64,000 nt of DNA, taken from NCBI GenBank assembly GCA_034401795.1, contig CM067367.1:48271839-48335838 (forward strand), written 5' to 3'. Source of the stretch: Chaetoderma sp. LZ-2023a. Lineage: Eukaryota; Mollusca; Caudofoveata; Chaetodermatida; Chaetodermatidae. The translations under genes and the position numbers were made by a program. The notes beneath the pieces are model-generated. The model worked only from the letters and a program-made list of their open reading frames with translations, made no database searches and was not told where the DNA came from. Below, in pieces: positions 46,240-55,363 of this stretch (the stretch's first letter is position 1; each line of letters starts with the position of its first letter).

Positions 46240-46327
46240 ACATATTTTGAAATTACTGTGACTGTAAGCTGTTGCTGAGCACTGTAGGCAGCAACAACTT
46301 TCAGTCAACGTAATTTCAAAATATTTA
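46240..46327. repeat. Hairpin repeat family 3, copy 3
   Basis: ACATATTTTGAAATTACTGT ... centre GCACTGTAGGCAGCAAC ... ACGTAATTTCAAAATATTTA. Located in the NAGPA intron between the exons at 45.97 and 46.78 kb. Confidence 0.55.
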
Positions 46328-46776
46328 AGTTTGACGCCAGTGTTCATGACACTATAGGCAATGTACGGGGTATTACGTCACGCAGCGTACCATGGCTTCT
46401 TTCCACAATGGAATATACATGTACAATGTATATCGAGATATTTATGTACATGTATTCCTGGTACATGTACAGTAATGTATGTTGTGATATACATGTAGAC
46501 AATATTTTGTACCAATATTGCACCACAAAATGAAATACACCGCTGTCTTTTAAGGCAATACTGAAGAACTATGTAAGTGGTCATCTTATTAAAAATAAAC
46601 ATTGGGTCACTGGTCACCCTTCCATTCGTAAAATTTGATTACAGTACAGCTCTGATTTAACCTGTACCCCTGGGACAGAAGGAAACATGTACCTAACATG
46701 CCCAAAGCAAAACAAAAATGGCCGAAAAACTTGAGAGAAACGCATTATGTCTTGTATATATTTCTGTGTACAACAG

Positions 46777-46885
46777 GGAATCTGGAGTATTTTATCAATG
46801 TCCAGTCGGCCAGATCAGCTGTCGGTCATGATCGTGATGGAAAACTGGTCATCGTACAGATCGATGGTAAAACTTTAGAGAGAGG
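46777..46885 (+). CDS. NAGPA: NAGPA exon (SARSAVGHDRDGKLV)
   Basis: Preceded by TGTACAACAG and followed by the strong donor GTAAGT. The 109-base exon encodes (G)NLEYFINVQSARSAVGHD, then RDGKLVIVQIDGKTLER and the start of a Gly codon. Human NAGPA reads FVNVISARTAIGHDRKGQLV and LFHADGQTEQRG. The next human segment (INLWEMAEFLLKQDVVNAIN, then LDGGGSA) and the EGF-like and membrane-spanning C-terminus are not found in the remaining 17 kb. The following intron, filled by DIRS elements, therefore runs past the window end, or the gene is broken there. Confidence 0.95.
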
Positions 46886-47513
46886 GTAAGTCATTGTCAG
46901 CGTGCTTTCACTCAGCATGCATGAAGGTGTATTCACTGTACTGTGTCAGGACTTTAAATTATGCTTCGTCTAGTAGCAATGTGCAGCCAAATAAGAATAC
47001 TTTCATTTGCAGAAGAAAGAACATTTTTTTAAAATTTACCAGTGATATATCCATCATGTTTACACACATTGTTTAATACCAAGACAGTCCATAACATACA
47101 GTATACAGGTATTTTGTTTAAGAATTTTGGGAACATTTTTCAAAAATTTTGGACTGCATCATATCTATATGTACATGTGCAATAGCATACTATTTGTTAG
47201 GATAACTGATCAATACTGTTATATGGTTACAAAATACATCTGTGTACTATCCTTAAATGTGATGTAGTTTGGCCATGGCTTTAGTTTTAAATGTTTTGTG
47301 TGATGATCCTGGCACATTAAACAACTACACGCTAATATGATTGAATTTGTACAGAGACATATATCAAGGAAGGTCCTTATGAAGCTGGCCCATTCCATGT
47401 CACGTGTGTTACATTTTATAGAAAAGTTTGATCATATAATGTGTCACAAAAATATTTTCAAAATAAGATAAATATTTATGGTACCATGTATTGGCATGAA
47501 GTATTGAGTCTTG
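46886..47513 (+). other. NAGPA intron before the DIRS insertion
   Basis: Non-coding. Carries a TGTCACGTGTGTTACATT motif at about 47,399. The same motif recurs on the far side of the DIRS insertion (54.6-56.3 kb). Confidence 0.6.
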
Positions 47514-47721
47514 TTTCACTTCAAGAGTATACTTACCTCCCTAATACTTTTGATATTGCTAAATATTGGCTTTCACTCAATAAACACTCAGATTAAAACA
47601 GTTAGGTGCCCCTACTGGGCAGGGAGTCAGAGCGTAGTCTGGCGGATGCCAGCCCCACCACCGCGCATGCGCAGACTAGCACTTCCTCTTTGCTAGATTA
47701 TTGGCAGAGGGATCACACATG
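47514..47721 (+). repeat. Left inverted terminal repeat of DIRS copy A
   Basis: Begins TTTCACTTCAAGAGTATAC and contains CTCCCTAATACTTTTGATAT and CCACCGCGCATGCGCAGAC. The inverse of most of it forms 54,339-54,528. The first 14 bases are unique to this end. Confidence 0.9.
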
Positions 47722-48596
47722 TTTTTTTGTGCAATAGCTTTTCCTTGCTCTTAAACTGTTTTCATAACTTGGTTGTGTTATTTTGGAGTGATAGTCACTG
47801 ATTAGGATGGCAGGAAGGATCACTTCGCCAAAGGGGGACCTAGGACCTTTGAATCAGGTGACTTCTAGTAAAATTAGCGAGTTTTTTTGCCCGGTGTATT
47901 GTGTTTCCGGGACTCGCGTTTACCGTGATAAGCGCCTTGGTTAGTTGGTTTATGTCAACTCGGTGCTACCTAAGGCTAATTTCTCTTTCTGTTTATGTCC
48001 ACAGGTCTGTATGACGCTAGGTGGTGGCATCACAGCAGCAGAGAGTTAGTTTTCTCTCCACCATGGTTCCATTTCCTACTAACACTGTTAGGTTATCTAA
48101 CCAAATGATTTATGTCCAGTGAGTTGGAGGCCTAGTATAAAGGTCTTCTCGCTTTGCCCTCTTGATCCAATTCCTTCCCCATGAGGTGGAGAGAGTTAAG
48201 AGGCGTGCAGGTGGTGGAGTACTCCGGTTCGTCACGTTGGATGGTTTGTCTATACAAGGTGTCAGGTATCTAGTTATTGATAATGTGGTGATGTTAATTA
48301 TAGTAAGCAAAGGGAGATAATTAACATTTTTGCCAGAAAAGAGTTATCTATATGTATCTGATGGTTGTGTAGTCGACGTATCCATTCAGCATACAATTCG
48401 TCCTTGCACTTGGATGTTTTGTTGGGATCGATTTTTTCCTGTCACGGGATTAATGACGTCATAATCAGCCTGGCTATGTATTTATCAGCAATTTAAGTTG
48501 CAATGCTGGTTTCTGATGTATATTGATCTTTATGATCGTTTTCCTTCTCTTTGAGTTGGTTTGAGTGTCTAAGCTTAACTAGTTTGCTCATACTCC

Positions 48597-50678
48597 TTGT
48601 CCTTTGCCCTGTTTCAGGGACCGGGTTGCGCGTCCTGTGGACGATTTCTGCATGATAAGTTCTTGCCTCATCTTTGCTATCAATGTAGCCCTTGTGGTCC
48701 ATCGGGTAATTGTGAGATATGTAAGCACTGGGGGGGCGAGTTAATGTCCGAATTCTTGTGCTTGCAGGCGACGGACAAGGTGGTAGAGGAGGAGAAGAAG
48801 AAGAAGCGGAAACGAGAGGTTGTAAGTAGGAAGGGTAAGGGGAAGGCCTCGTCCGCGGTGGATATGGAGGCCTTCCGGACCGAGATGTTGGGAGAGATGA
48901 AGAGGACAATAAAGGATTTGGTTCCAGGGTTGCTTCGTGGCATGCTTCCTGGACCAAATCCTTTACTGTCCTCATCATCGGCTTCGGAGCAGGTAATCCC
49001 CGCCTCTGGATCGGTTTTCCTTAGACCGCTTCCGTTGTTCGACGATTCAGAGGTGGCCCCATTAGAGGGGGCGTTCCACGACCCTGGCAGCAGGCTTATT
49101 GCCGCGCCGATAGGGGACCGTGGACGGTTGTCGCTGGAACCCGCGGGCTGCTTATCAGTCCAGGGGTATCCGCACGCCGCGGTGGCCAGTACCTCCTATG
49201 GCACCGTTCCTGGTCAGCCCGGGTTAGCTCTCTTTGCTGACCCGGGGTCTAATCTTTCTGACCAGGGTGATGAGGATTACCTGCTAGGGTCGCCGTCTGA
49301 CGACGTGGACATGGATGAAGACGTTTGTGCACCCCTCGCGGGGAATACGGGCGGCTTCTTCCACGGTTTTACTCACCCTGGAGTAGAGTCCGCGGCTCAG
49401 GTGGTGGCCCAGGGCGCTGCTGATGGCCAGCGGTACCGCATACCTCGGCTTGCCGAGGGTGTTGCTGGTGCTGGCCGGGCCCGTGGTGGGGCGGTATGTG
49501 CCCCGCGCTCTACCACGGCGCCTGCTCCTGGTCAAACCAGTGATATTGTCATGCCGGTGCTGTCAGGCCCGCATGTTTTCCCTGGCTTGCCAGGTGTATC
49601 AGCGTACCCGCCGTCAAGCTCTGCTGCTTGCGCTCAGGAGGAAGACGAAGGCCCCCGTCTTGTAGAGCGCTCGCAGTTAGCCACGGAGGAGGATTGGTCT
49701 GACGCTTGCCAGTGGTTGGTGAGCGTTAGGCCTGATCTGCCCGTGGAGCAGTCGGCTAGCCAGCGTGACCACAGGCCGTGGTTAGCGGGGAAGCCGACTG
49801 CTAACGCTATGCCTTCTCTGCCGCTGGCGGAGCATGTCGTTGACATGTTCGAGGCGGCGGAGTCGTCCATTAAGTCGAGTGGACGTCTCGCGAAGGCCCC
49901 TCGCGAGGTGGCCAGGCGTTGTCGCATCGTGCCCCTGGATTACCAGCGGTACGGTGTGGTACCCAAGCCCAGCGTGGATGACCGCGCGGCTTTGGGTGAG
50001 GATGCGCGGCCAGGCTCCCGTTCTGACACGGGGGTCTTGTGCTCGAACGCGTTGCGTTCGGCGAATACCGCGTTGCGTGATGCGGAGGAGAGTGGGAGGG
50101 CTTCGATTGCCGCTCTGTCCCACGTCTCCCAGCTGTTACAGGGGGTAGTAACGGCATCCGCATCGCGCCAGCCAAGTCCGGTCACGGTCCAGCGAGCCAT
50201 CCAGGATGGTATTAACCTGGCGCTGGACTGTATGACTCGGGCGGTGACCAGGAGTGTCCGGGCAAGACGCACGTTTGCCCTGGACAATCTGTGCCCGTCT
50301 CAGGACCTGTACAATAGGCTACTGCGTACGCCTATGACGGGTCCTGGTCTTTTTGGAGGTGAGGGATGTCGACACCTCCAGGAGACGGTCACCCTGGTGA
50401 ATAACCAGAGGGCGCTGCGCGAGCAGTTTGAGGTGCTGCGTCGTGCTAACGTTCGCGCCGCGCCCCCTGCGTATCGTCCCCTGCAGGCTCGAGGTGGTGC
50501 TGGCCAAGTCAGAGGCCAGCCACCGTCGCAGCGTCGGCCTCGGCCGCGTGCGATTCGGCCAGCAGCGAGGGGGGCGCAGGTTCCTCAGGCGCCGTCAGCC
50601 AGGCAGCCGCCCGCGCACCGAGGTGCGCGCGGGGCGGGGCGGGGCGCGCGAGGATCTGGGCGTGGTTATCGGTCCTGA
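48597..50678 (+). CDS. DIRS copy A ORF1, Gag-like
   Basis: A 693-codon open frame. The N-terminal 50 residues carry a Cys/His cluster (CASCGRF, CYQCSPC, CEICKHW) that could bind zinc. A basic patch EEEKKKKRKREVV follows (about residue 65-80), then an acidic/low-complexity middle (SPSDDVDMDED) and a basic Arg/Gly/Pro-rich tail (RGARGAGRGARGSGRG). This fits a nucleic-acid-binding Gag-like protein of DIRS elements. The true start is uncertain because acceptor-like TTTCAG lies just inside the frame. GC content is much higher than the host flanks. It overlaps the RT frame by about 250 bases. Confidence 0.75.
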   Translation: MSFALFQGPGCASCGRFLHDKFLPHLCYQCSPCGPSGNCEICKHWGGELMSEFLCLQATDKVVEEEKKKKRKREVVSRKGKGKASSAVDMEAFRTEMLGEMKRTIKDLVPGLLRGMLPGPNPLLSSSSASEQVIPASGSVFLRPLPLFDDSEVAPLEGAFHDPGSRLIAAPIGDRGRLSLEPAGCLSVQGYPHAAVASTSYGTVPGQPGLALFADPGSNLSDQGDEDYLLGSPSDDVDMDEDVCAPLAGNTGGFFHGFTHPGVESAAQVVAQGAADGQRYRIPRLAEGVAGAGRARGGAVCAPRSTTAPAPGQTSDIVMPVLSGPHVFPGLPGVSAYPPSSSAACAQEEDEGPRLVERSQLATEEDWSDACQWLVSVRPDLPVEQSASQRDHRPWLAGKPTANAMPSLPLAEHVVDMFEAAESSIKSSGRLAKAPREVARRCRIVPLDYQRYGVVPKPSVDDRAALGEDARPGSRSDTGVLCSNALRSANTALRDAEESGRASIAALSHVSQLLQGVVTASASRQPSPVTVQRAIQDGINLALDCMTRAVTRSVRARRTFALDNLCPSQDLYNRLLRTPMTGPGLFGGEGCRHLQETVTLVNNQRALREQFEVLRRANVRAAPPAYRPLQARGGAGQVRGQPPSQRRPRPRAIRPAARGAQVPQAPSARQPPAHRGARGAGRGARGSGRGYRS

Positions 50679-52809
50679 CGGGACGGTTACCGCGGTAAGA
50701 ACCACTCCGGTGTTTATGGCGACGGGGACAGTGCCGCTCTTGCATGCCTCGTGTCCACCTCTGTCCCTAGGTGGACCGGTGGGAGGCCGGCTAGCCGACC
50801 ACATGCAAGAGTGGGAACGGTTAACTCAGGACCGTTTAGTCTTGCGATGGCTTTCCGTCGGGTATCATCCAGAGTGGATGACAGGCCCGCCGTCGCGACT
50901 GTCTCTAGTGCCAGTCTGGACTCCCATTCCGAGAGATCCAGAGCAAAGGTTGTGTATCGAGGAGGAGATAGATTCCCTCGTACAAAAGGGAGCTATTCAG
51001 CCGGCACAAAGGTGTCCGGGCTTCTATTCAACCCTGTTCTTAGTAACAAAACGCACCGGAGGGTGGAGACCGATTCTCAACCTCAAGCCATTGAACAAGT
51101 TCATCGAGACGCCCAGTTTCAAGATGGAAACGGTGCGCTCGGTGTTGGCGGGGTTGGAGAGGGGGATGTGGACGGCGTCGATAGATTTGAAGGACGCTTA
51201 TTTCCACATCCCCATCCACGGGAGTTTCTGTCGCTTCCTGAGATTTGCATTCCAGGGCAGACAGTGGGAATTCAGGGTGTTGCCCTTCGGAATTTCCACG
51301 GCTCCTCGGGTTTTCACCCGTGTGGTTCTTGCGATCACCGCATACCTCCGCAGGAGAAGCATAGCAGTCCACACGTACATAGACGACTGGCTGTTGAAAG
51401 CGCACACCCGGGAAAGTTTGTCGGCCAGTCTGGAGATTGTTTTGAAAACTCTCACAGACTTAGGCTGGATGATCAATTTCCCAAAATCAGAGCTGACTCC
51501 ATCCCAGAAGTTTGTTTACCTGGGGATGTTCTTCGATCTAGAGACAGGATATGTTTATCCTACTCAGGAGAGAGTTCAGAAACTCATCTCATTAATTCAG
51601 TCAGTGTGCGACAGTCGTCATGTCCTGGCACGGGTTTACTTGAGAATGCTGGGGTTGATGGTTTCATTGGAACCAGTCATTCCTCAGGCCGCCTTACGCA
51701 GGCGGCCGATCCAGTTATTTCTCATGACACAATGGACCCAGAGTACAGGTTCGCTGGACTCGAATGTGTCAGTGTTGGCGCCTCTGATTCATCACCTGCA
51801 ATGGTGGTTGGACACAGAGAATCTCTTGGTGGGGGTTATGCTAACCCCTCCCCACCCTCAGGTGACTGTGTATACAGATGCATCGATGGAGGGCTGGGGA
51901 GCTTGCCTGGAAGAGTCCACGATATCAGGGCTTTGGAATCTGGAACAGTCAAAGGAACATATAAATCTACTGGAGCTAAGAGCAGTAGTCCTGGGCCTGG
52001 AACATTTCTTACAGAAAGTTCAGGGCAAGATTGTTCTTATTCGTTCAGACAACTCAACAGTTGTGACTTACATAAACCGCCAGGGCGGAACGAAGTCGCC
52101 CAGTCTCTGTATGATGACATGGAAACTGCTTTGTTGGTGTCTGGATCACCAGATTACCTTGAAAGCAGTTCATATTCCGGGAAGGTTAAACCTGCTAGCA
52201 GACTCATTGAGCCGAAGGATGAGTGTTTTACCCACGGAATGGCAACTAAATCAATGTGTGGCGGATCGTCTGTTCGACCATTGGGGGAAACCCAACATCG
52301 ATTTGTTCGCAACGAAGAAGAATGCGAAGATGACGACGTACGTCTCTCCGATTCCGGATCCAAGCGCTTTCGCAACAGATGCGTTAGCTATCAGCTGGGG
52401 GAGAATGTATGCATACGCATTCCCTCCAGCAATCCTGATTCCAAAAATTCTTCAGAAAATCAGACAAGAGGAATGCCAAGTGCTTCTGATCGCCCCGGAT
52501 TGGCCAAGCCGATCATGGTATACGGATCTGCTGGACCTTCTGGTCTGCAATCCGGTTCCTCTGCCTCTGATGGACGATATTATCTTCCAGGGCAAGGCCC
52601 TTCACAACAATCCGTCAATGTTCAGATTGACTGCGTGGATGTTGTCAAGGAATCTAGAATTAAGGAGGGCTTTTCTGAGCAAGCAGCCATGTTTATGGCC
52701 AAAGCCAGGAGGGGGTCAACCTCCAGAGCATATAATTATAAAATCAACAGATTTGCAGAATGGTGCTCAAAAAGATGTATTGATCCAATGGGTTCATCTA
52801 TTCAAGTAG
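50428..52809 (+). CDS. DIRS copy A reverse transcriptase/RNase H
   Basis: A 793-codon frame. RT landmarks: FLVTKRTGGWRPILNLKPLN (about residue 205-225), SIDLKDAYFHIPI (first catalytic Asp), LPFGISTAPRVFTRVVL, and HTYIDDWLL at about residue 316 (YIDD). RNase H follows from about residue 480: VTVYTDASMEGWGACL, INLLELRAVV, LIRSDNSTVVTYINRQGG, and HIPGRLNLLADSLSR, giving the D-E-D-D set. The tail PNIDLFATKKNAK...APDWPSRSWY is typical of DIRS polymerases. The first 100 residues are basic and overlap ORF1, so the functional start may be later. It converts the element RNA to DNA. Confidence 0.9.
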   Translation: MRCCVVLTFAPRPLRIVPCRLEVVLAKSEASHRRSVGLGRVRFGQQRGGRRFLRRRQPGSRPRTEVRAGRGGAREDLGVVIGPDGTVTAVRTTPVFMATGTVPLLHASCPPLSLGGPVGGRLADHMQEWERLTQDRLVLRWLSVGYHPEWMTGPPSRLSLVPVWTPIPRDPEQRLCIEEEIDSLVQKGAIQPAQRCPGFYSTLFLVTKRTGGWRPILNLKPLNKFIETPSFKMETVRSVLAGLERGMWTASIDLKDAYFHIPIHGSFCRFLRFAFQGRQWEFRVLPFGISTAPRVFTRVVLAITAYLRRRSIAVHTYIDDWLLKAHTRESLSASLEIVLKTLTDLGWMINFPKSELTPSQKFVYLGMFFDLETGYVYPTQERVQKLISLIQSVCDSRHVLARVYLRMLGLMVSLEPVIPQAALRRRPIQLFLMTQWTQSTGSLDSNVSVLAPLIHHLQWWLDTENLLVGVMLTPPHPQVTVYTDASMEGWGACLEESTISGLWNLEQSKEHINLLELRAVVLGLEHFLQKVQGKIVLIRSDNSTVVTYINRQGGTKSPSLCMMTWKLLCWCLDHQITLKAVHIPGRLNLLADSLSRRMSVLPTEWQLNQCVADRLFDHWGKPNIDLFATKKNAKMTTYVSPIPDPSAFATDALAISWGRMYAYAFPPAILIPKILQKIRQEECQVLLIAPDWPSRSWYTDLLDLLVCNPVPLPLMDDIIFQGKALHNNPSMFRLTAWMLSRNLELRRAFLSKQPCLWPKPGGGQPPEHIIIKSTDLQNGAQKDVLIQWVHLFK

Positions 52810-53648
52810 TAGCTGATTTCCTCTGTCACCTCTATGATGCCTATAGCCTCAAGCCTAACTCTATTGCTGGTTATAAGTCAGCATTAATGTCTGTTATTCC
52901 TTGCTTGGCTAAGAGGGGAAGTGATGAAGTAAATACATTAAATGTATTAATTAAAGGCATGGGCAATCTAAGACCAAGGAATCCACCTGTGATTCCGTCT
53001 TGGAGTTTATCGCTAGTGCTTCAAGTACTAGGTGATAAGCCTTTTGAACCACTTAGTTCCATTTCTATGAAACTATTAACACTGAAGACTGTGTTTTTAA
53101 TTGCTGCGGCCTCGGCTAGGCGTAGGAGTGAAATTCATGCCTTATCAGCCGAGGATGACCGTTTTGTGGTTTCAGGGGAAGGCCTTAAGCTGCTACCTAG
53201 GATTAATTTCTTGGCTAAAAATCAGTCGTTGAAATATCCAGGTCAACCTATTATTTTGCCTGCTTTAACTAGATATGATCCTAATTCTAAAGCATGGTGT
53301 CCCGTCCGGGCGCTGCGCCGGTACAAACAACGTACGGCGGAGTGGCGCACCGACCAGTCAGCGTTATGGTTGTCATATATTGAACCCCATGGCAGGGCTT
53401 CTAAGGACACCATTTCCAGGTGGATTGTAGAATGCATTCAGTTTTGCCATAAATCCGCCACCGGGAAGCAGGTTGACGTGGCCAAGGCTCACAGTGTCCG
53501 CGGCGTAGTGACATCCACTGCCCTATTTAATGGGGTCCCTGTGGATGATATTATGTCGGTGGCTCAATGGCACTGTGAGTCCAGTTTTACAGACCATTAT
53601 CTCCGTGACACCTCTAATCCTCTCGCCTTGTCGATTTTGAAAAAATAA
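50751..53648 (+). CDS. DIRS copy A tyrosine recombinase frame
   Basis: A 965-codon open frame; only the last ~330 codons (from about 52,660) look like a real domain. The recombinase starts with SRAYNYKINRFAEWC and VADFLCHLYDAYSLKPNSIA (core-binding part). The catalytic part has IAAASARRRSEIHALS (first catalytic Arg), AHSVRGVVTSTALFNGVPVD (H-x2-R) and SVAQWHCESSFTDHYLRD (W/H and the nucleophile Tyr). It would integrate circular element DNA without making a target duplication. The upstream two thirds of the frame overlap the RT/RNase H gene in another frame. No methyltransferase domain seen. Confidence 0.88.
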   Translation: MSTSVPRWTGGRPASRPHARVGTVNSGPFSLAMAFRRVSSRVDDRPAVATVSSASLDSHSERSRAKVVYRGGDRFPRTKGSYSAGTKVSGLLFNPVLSNKTHRRVETDSQPQAIEQVHRDAQFQDGNGALGVGGVGEGDVDGVDRFEGRLFPHPHPREFLSLPEICIPGQTVGIQGVALRNFHGSSGFHPCGSCDHRIPPQEKHSSPHVHRRLAVESAHPGKFVGQSGDCFENSHRLRLDDQFPKIRADSIPEVCLPGDVLRSRDRICLSYSGESSETHLINSVSVRQSSCPGTGLLENAGVDGFIGTSHSSGRLTQAADPVISHDTMDPEYRFAGLECVSVGASDSSPAMVVGHRESLGGGYANPSPPSGDCVYRCIDGGLGSLPGRVHDIRALESGTVKGTYKSTGAKSSSPGPGTFLTESSGQDCSYSFRQLNSCDLHKPPGRNEVAQSLYDDMETALLVSGSPDYLESSSYSGKVKPASRLIEPKDECFTHGMATKSMCGGSSVRPLGETQHRFVRNEEECEDDDVRLSDSGSKRFRNRCVSYQLGENVCIRIPSSNPDSKNSSENQTRGMPSASDRPGLAKPIMVYGSAGPSGLQSGSSASDGRYYLPGQGPSQQSVNVQIDCVDVVKESRIKEGFSEQAAMFMAKARRGSTSRAYNYKINRFAEWCSKRCIDPMGSSIQVVADFLCHLYDAYSLKPNSIAGYKSALMSVIPCLAKRGSDEVNTLNVLIKGMGNLRPRNPPVIPSWSLSLVLQVLGDKPFEPLSSISMKLLTLKTVFLIAAASARRRSEIHALSAEDDRFVVSGEGLKLLPRINFLAKNQSLKYPGQPIILPALTRYDPNSKAWCPVRALRRYKQRTAEWRTDQSALWLSYIEPHGRASKDTISRWIVECIQFCHKSATGKQVDVAKAHSVRGVVTSTALFNGVPVDDIMSVAQWHCESSFTDHYLRDTSNPLALSILKK

Positions 53649-53649
53649 C

Positions 53650-54181
53650 TCGGTTTATATTTTTTGAGGAGGTTTTTCCTCATTGCTTATATATTTCACA
53701 ATTAATTTATGGAAACACCCACTTTTTTGGGCCTGCATCAGTCTTCACCAATGGGAAGATGATGTCAGCAGCCATTTCAACAAGGTCAGTCTTGTTCATG
53801 GGTTGTCCGTTGTTGATTGTATTGTCACGTTACCCGTTATTAATATGGTGATGGTTTGTGTATTTGTGTGGTTCATTGTTGAGAGTTTACGAAAATGGAG
53901 CTTTTTCGTCTCTGTCCTGTAGTACATGGCACTTGTACGTAGAGAGCGTATAGGACATTGAGGTCAGTCGACTCTTCCTCCCAGGAAGGAGGGGGGGGGG
54001 AGCGCATATGACATTCGGTCATCTCTCATACATCGGTGGTGTTATCCGATGGTTAGTCAAATCCTGACTGTTTTTCGTACAGTTTCAGAAGTTTAAGTGC
54101 CTTAAACGCAGAAAAGCGTATAGGGATGAGCTGGTCTTTTGACCTCGCCTCCCTCCCGCCAGATTCACTTTCGAATTCTGG
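53650..54181 (+). other. DIRS copy A 3' non-coding segment
   Basis: Between the recombinase stop and the internal complementary region. A 79-codon plus frame (53,683-53,922) has no motif, and a G-rich run is at 53,988. No methyltransferase or other gene recognised. Confidence 0.6.
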
Positions 54182-54281
54182 CAATATCAAAAGTATTAGG
54201 GAGGTAAGTATACTCTTGAAGTGAAATAAACGAAATCTAGGATTTCTTTTTTCACGAGAGAGTTGATACTTACCTCCCTAG
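54182..54281 (+). repeat. Internal complementary region (ICR) of DIRS copy A
   Basis: Its first half (AAGTATTAGGGAGGTAAGTA then TACTCTTGAAGTGAAA) is the inverse of the element's left end. Its second half (AACGAAATCTAGGATTTC ... GAGAGAGTTGATACTTACC) is the inverse of the right end. In DIRS elements this region serves as the template that joins the ends into a circle. Confidence 0.9.
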
Positions 54282-54338
54282 ATACGGACCCGGCCTCTCC
54301 ACCCCACAGAGGCTCGGTCTTCAGGCTCTTAATAGTTG

Positions 54339-54564
54339 CATGTGTGTCAGCCAATAATCTAGTCAGAGGAAGTGCTAGTCTGCGCATGCGCGGTGGTGGG
54401 GCTGGCATCCGCCAGACTACGCTCTGACTCCCTGCCCAGTAGGGGCACCTAACTGTTTTAATCTGAGTGTTTATTGAGTGAAAGCCAATATTTAGCAATA
54501 TCAAAAGTATTAGGGAGGTAAGTATCAACTCTCTCGTGAAAAAAGAAATCCTAGATTTCGTTTA
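54339..54564 (-). repeat. Right inverted terminal repeat of DIRS copy A
   Basis: Inverse of the left repeat from CATGTGTG through TTAGGGAGGTAAGTAT. It is followed by an end-specific segment (CAACTCTCTCGTGAAAAAAG ... GATTTCGTTTA) that also appears inverted in the ICR. Confidence 0.9.
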
Positions 54565-55331
54565 AATTACAGAGTAACTTTTGGATTATATGCATAATCT
54601 TTTCCTATGTGAATAATTTTGGGGCTGTCATGTGTGTTACATCAGACAAATTTTTGAAAAACAATTTTCTCTTATTGTATCTCTATGGATAGTTCTCTAA
54701 CTCTGTCAATCAATAGTTTCTAGATCACCAACAGTTAGATATTTCTAATTTTTAATTTGAAACTGTCACGTGTGTTACGTCACATGTGTTACATAAAGAA
54801 CTTTCCTTTTAAAGCAGTCTTTAAATACACATTTAATGCGCATGTGCAAAATTAATATCTTTTTTTGTCGTATTACTCTTCAGAAAAAGTAGCATGCTGT
54901 TATACATCATGAGATAACTTAGCTAGCATAACTAGTGAAGAAATATTGGCATTCCTCAAAGACATGACAGATAGTCTATGATCAGAGATGAAACATGATT
55001 TACATGTATGATGAAATTGGTAACAAGTCTGGTTAACCATATACAGTACTATGTATTCCACTAGACCGAATATGTACATCATATGGAATAGGGGTGATTG
55101 ATGGCAATGAGGAATCATCAAAATCACTAGTAAAAATACATTCAATTACTGCCTGAATTTCAGACATCAAAAGTTACAGCAGTACAGAGAACTGCATGTG
55201 ATACATGTGCGACGGTGATGCTCATGACATCCAAATGTGTTATTGAATTTGCTGACACATGGCATGGGATAAATATCAGAAGATTCCCGCCATATACTAC
55301 ATTGTCTTGGTGGTTGTCAAACACACACGCA

Positions 55332-55363
<32 letters not shown>

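Larger units (their letters stand above)
47514..54564 (+). mobile_element. DIRS-type tyrosine-recombinase retrotransposon, copy A
   Basis: A 7.05-kb element inserted in the NAGPA intron that looks whole; its three reading frames are open. It has inverted terminal repeats (47,514-47,721 and 54,339-54,564) and an internal complementary region (54,182-54,281) matching both extreme ends. Its ORFs for a Gag-like protein, RT/RNase H and tyrosine recombinase are in the DIRS arrangement. No integrase, protease or direct LTRs. The near-identical leader and ORF1 of copy C point to recent activity. Family: DIRS. Age: young. Confidence 0.92.

Noticed and set aside
48493-50745. Long minus-strand frames opposite DIRS ORF1
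   Set aside because: Shadow frames of GC-rich coding sequence; no domains and mostly low-complexity Arg/Ser/Pro.
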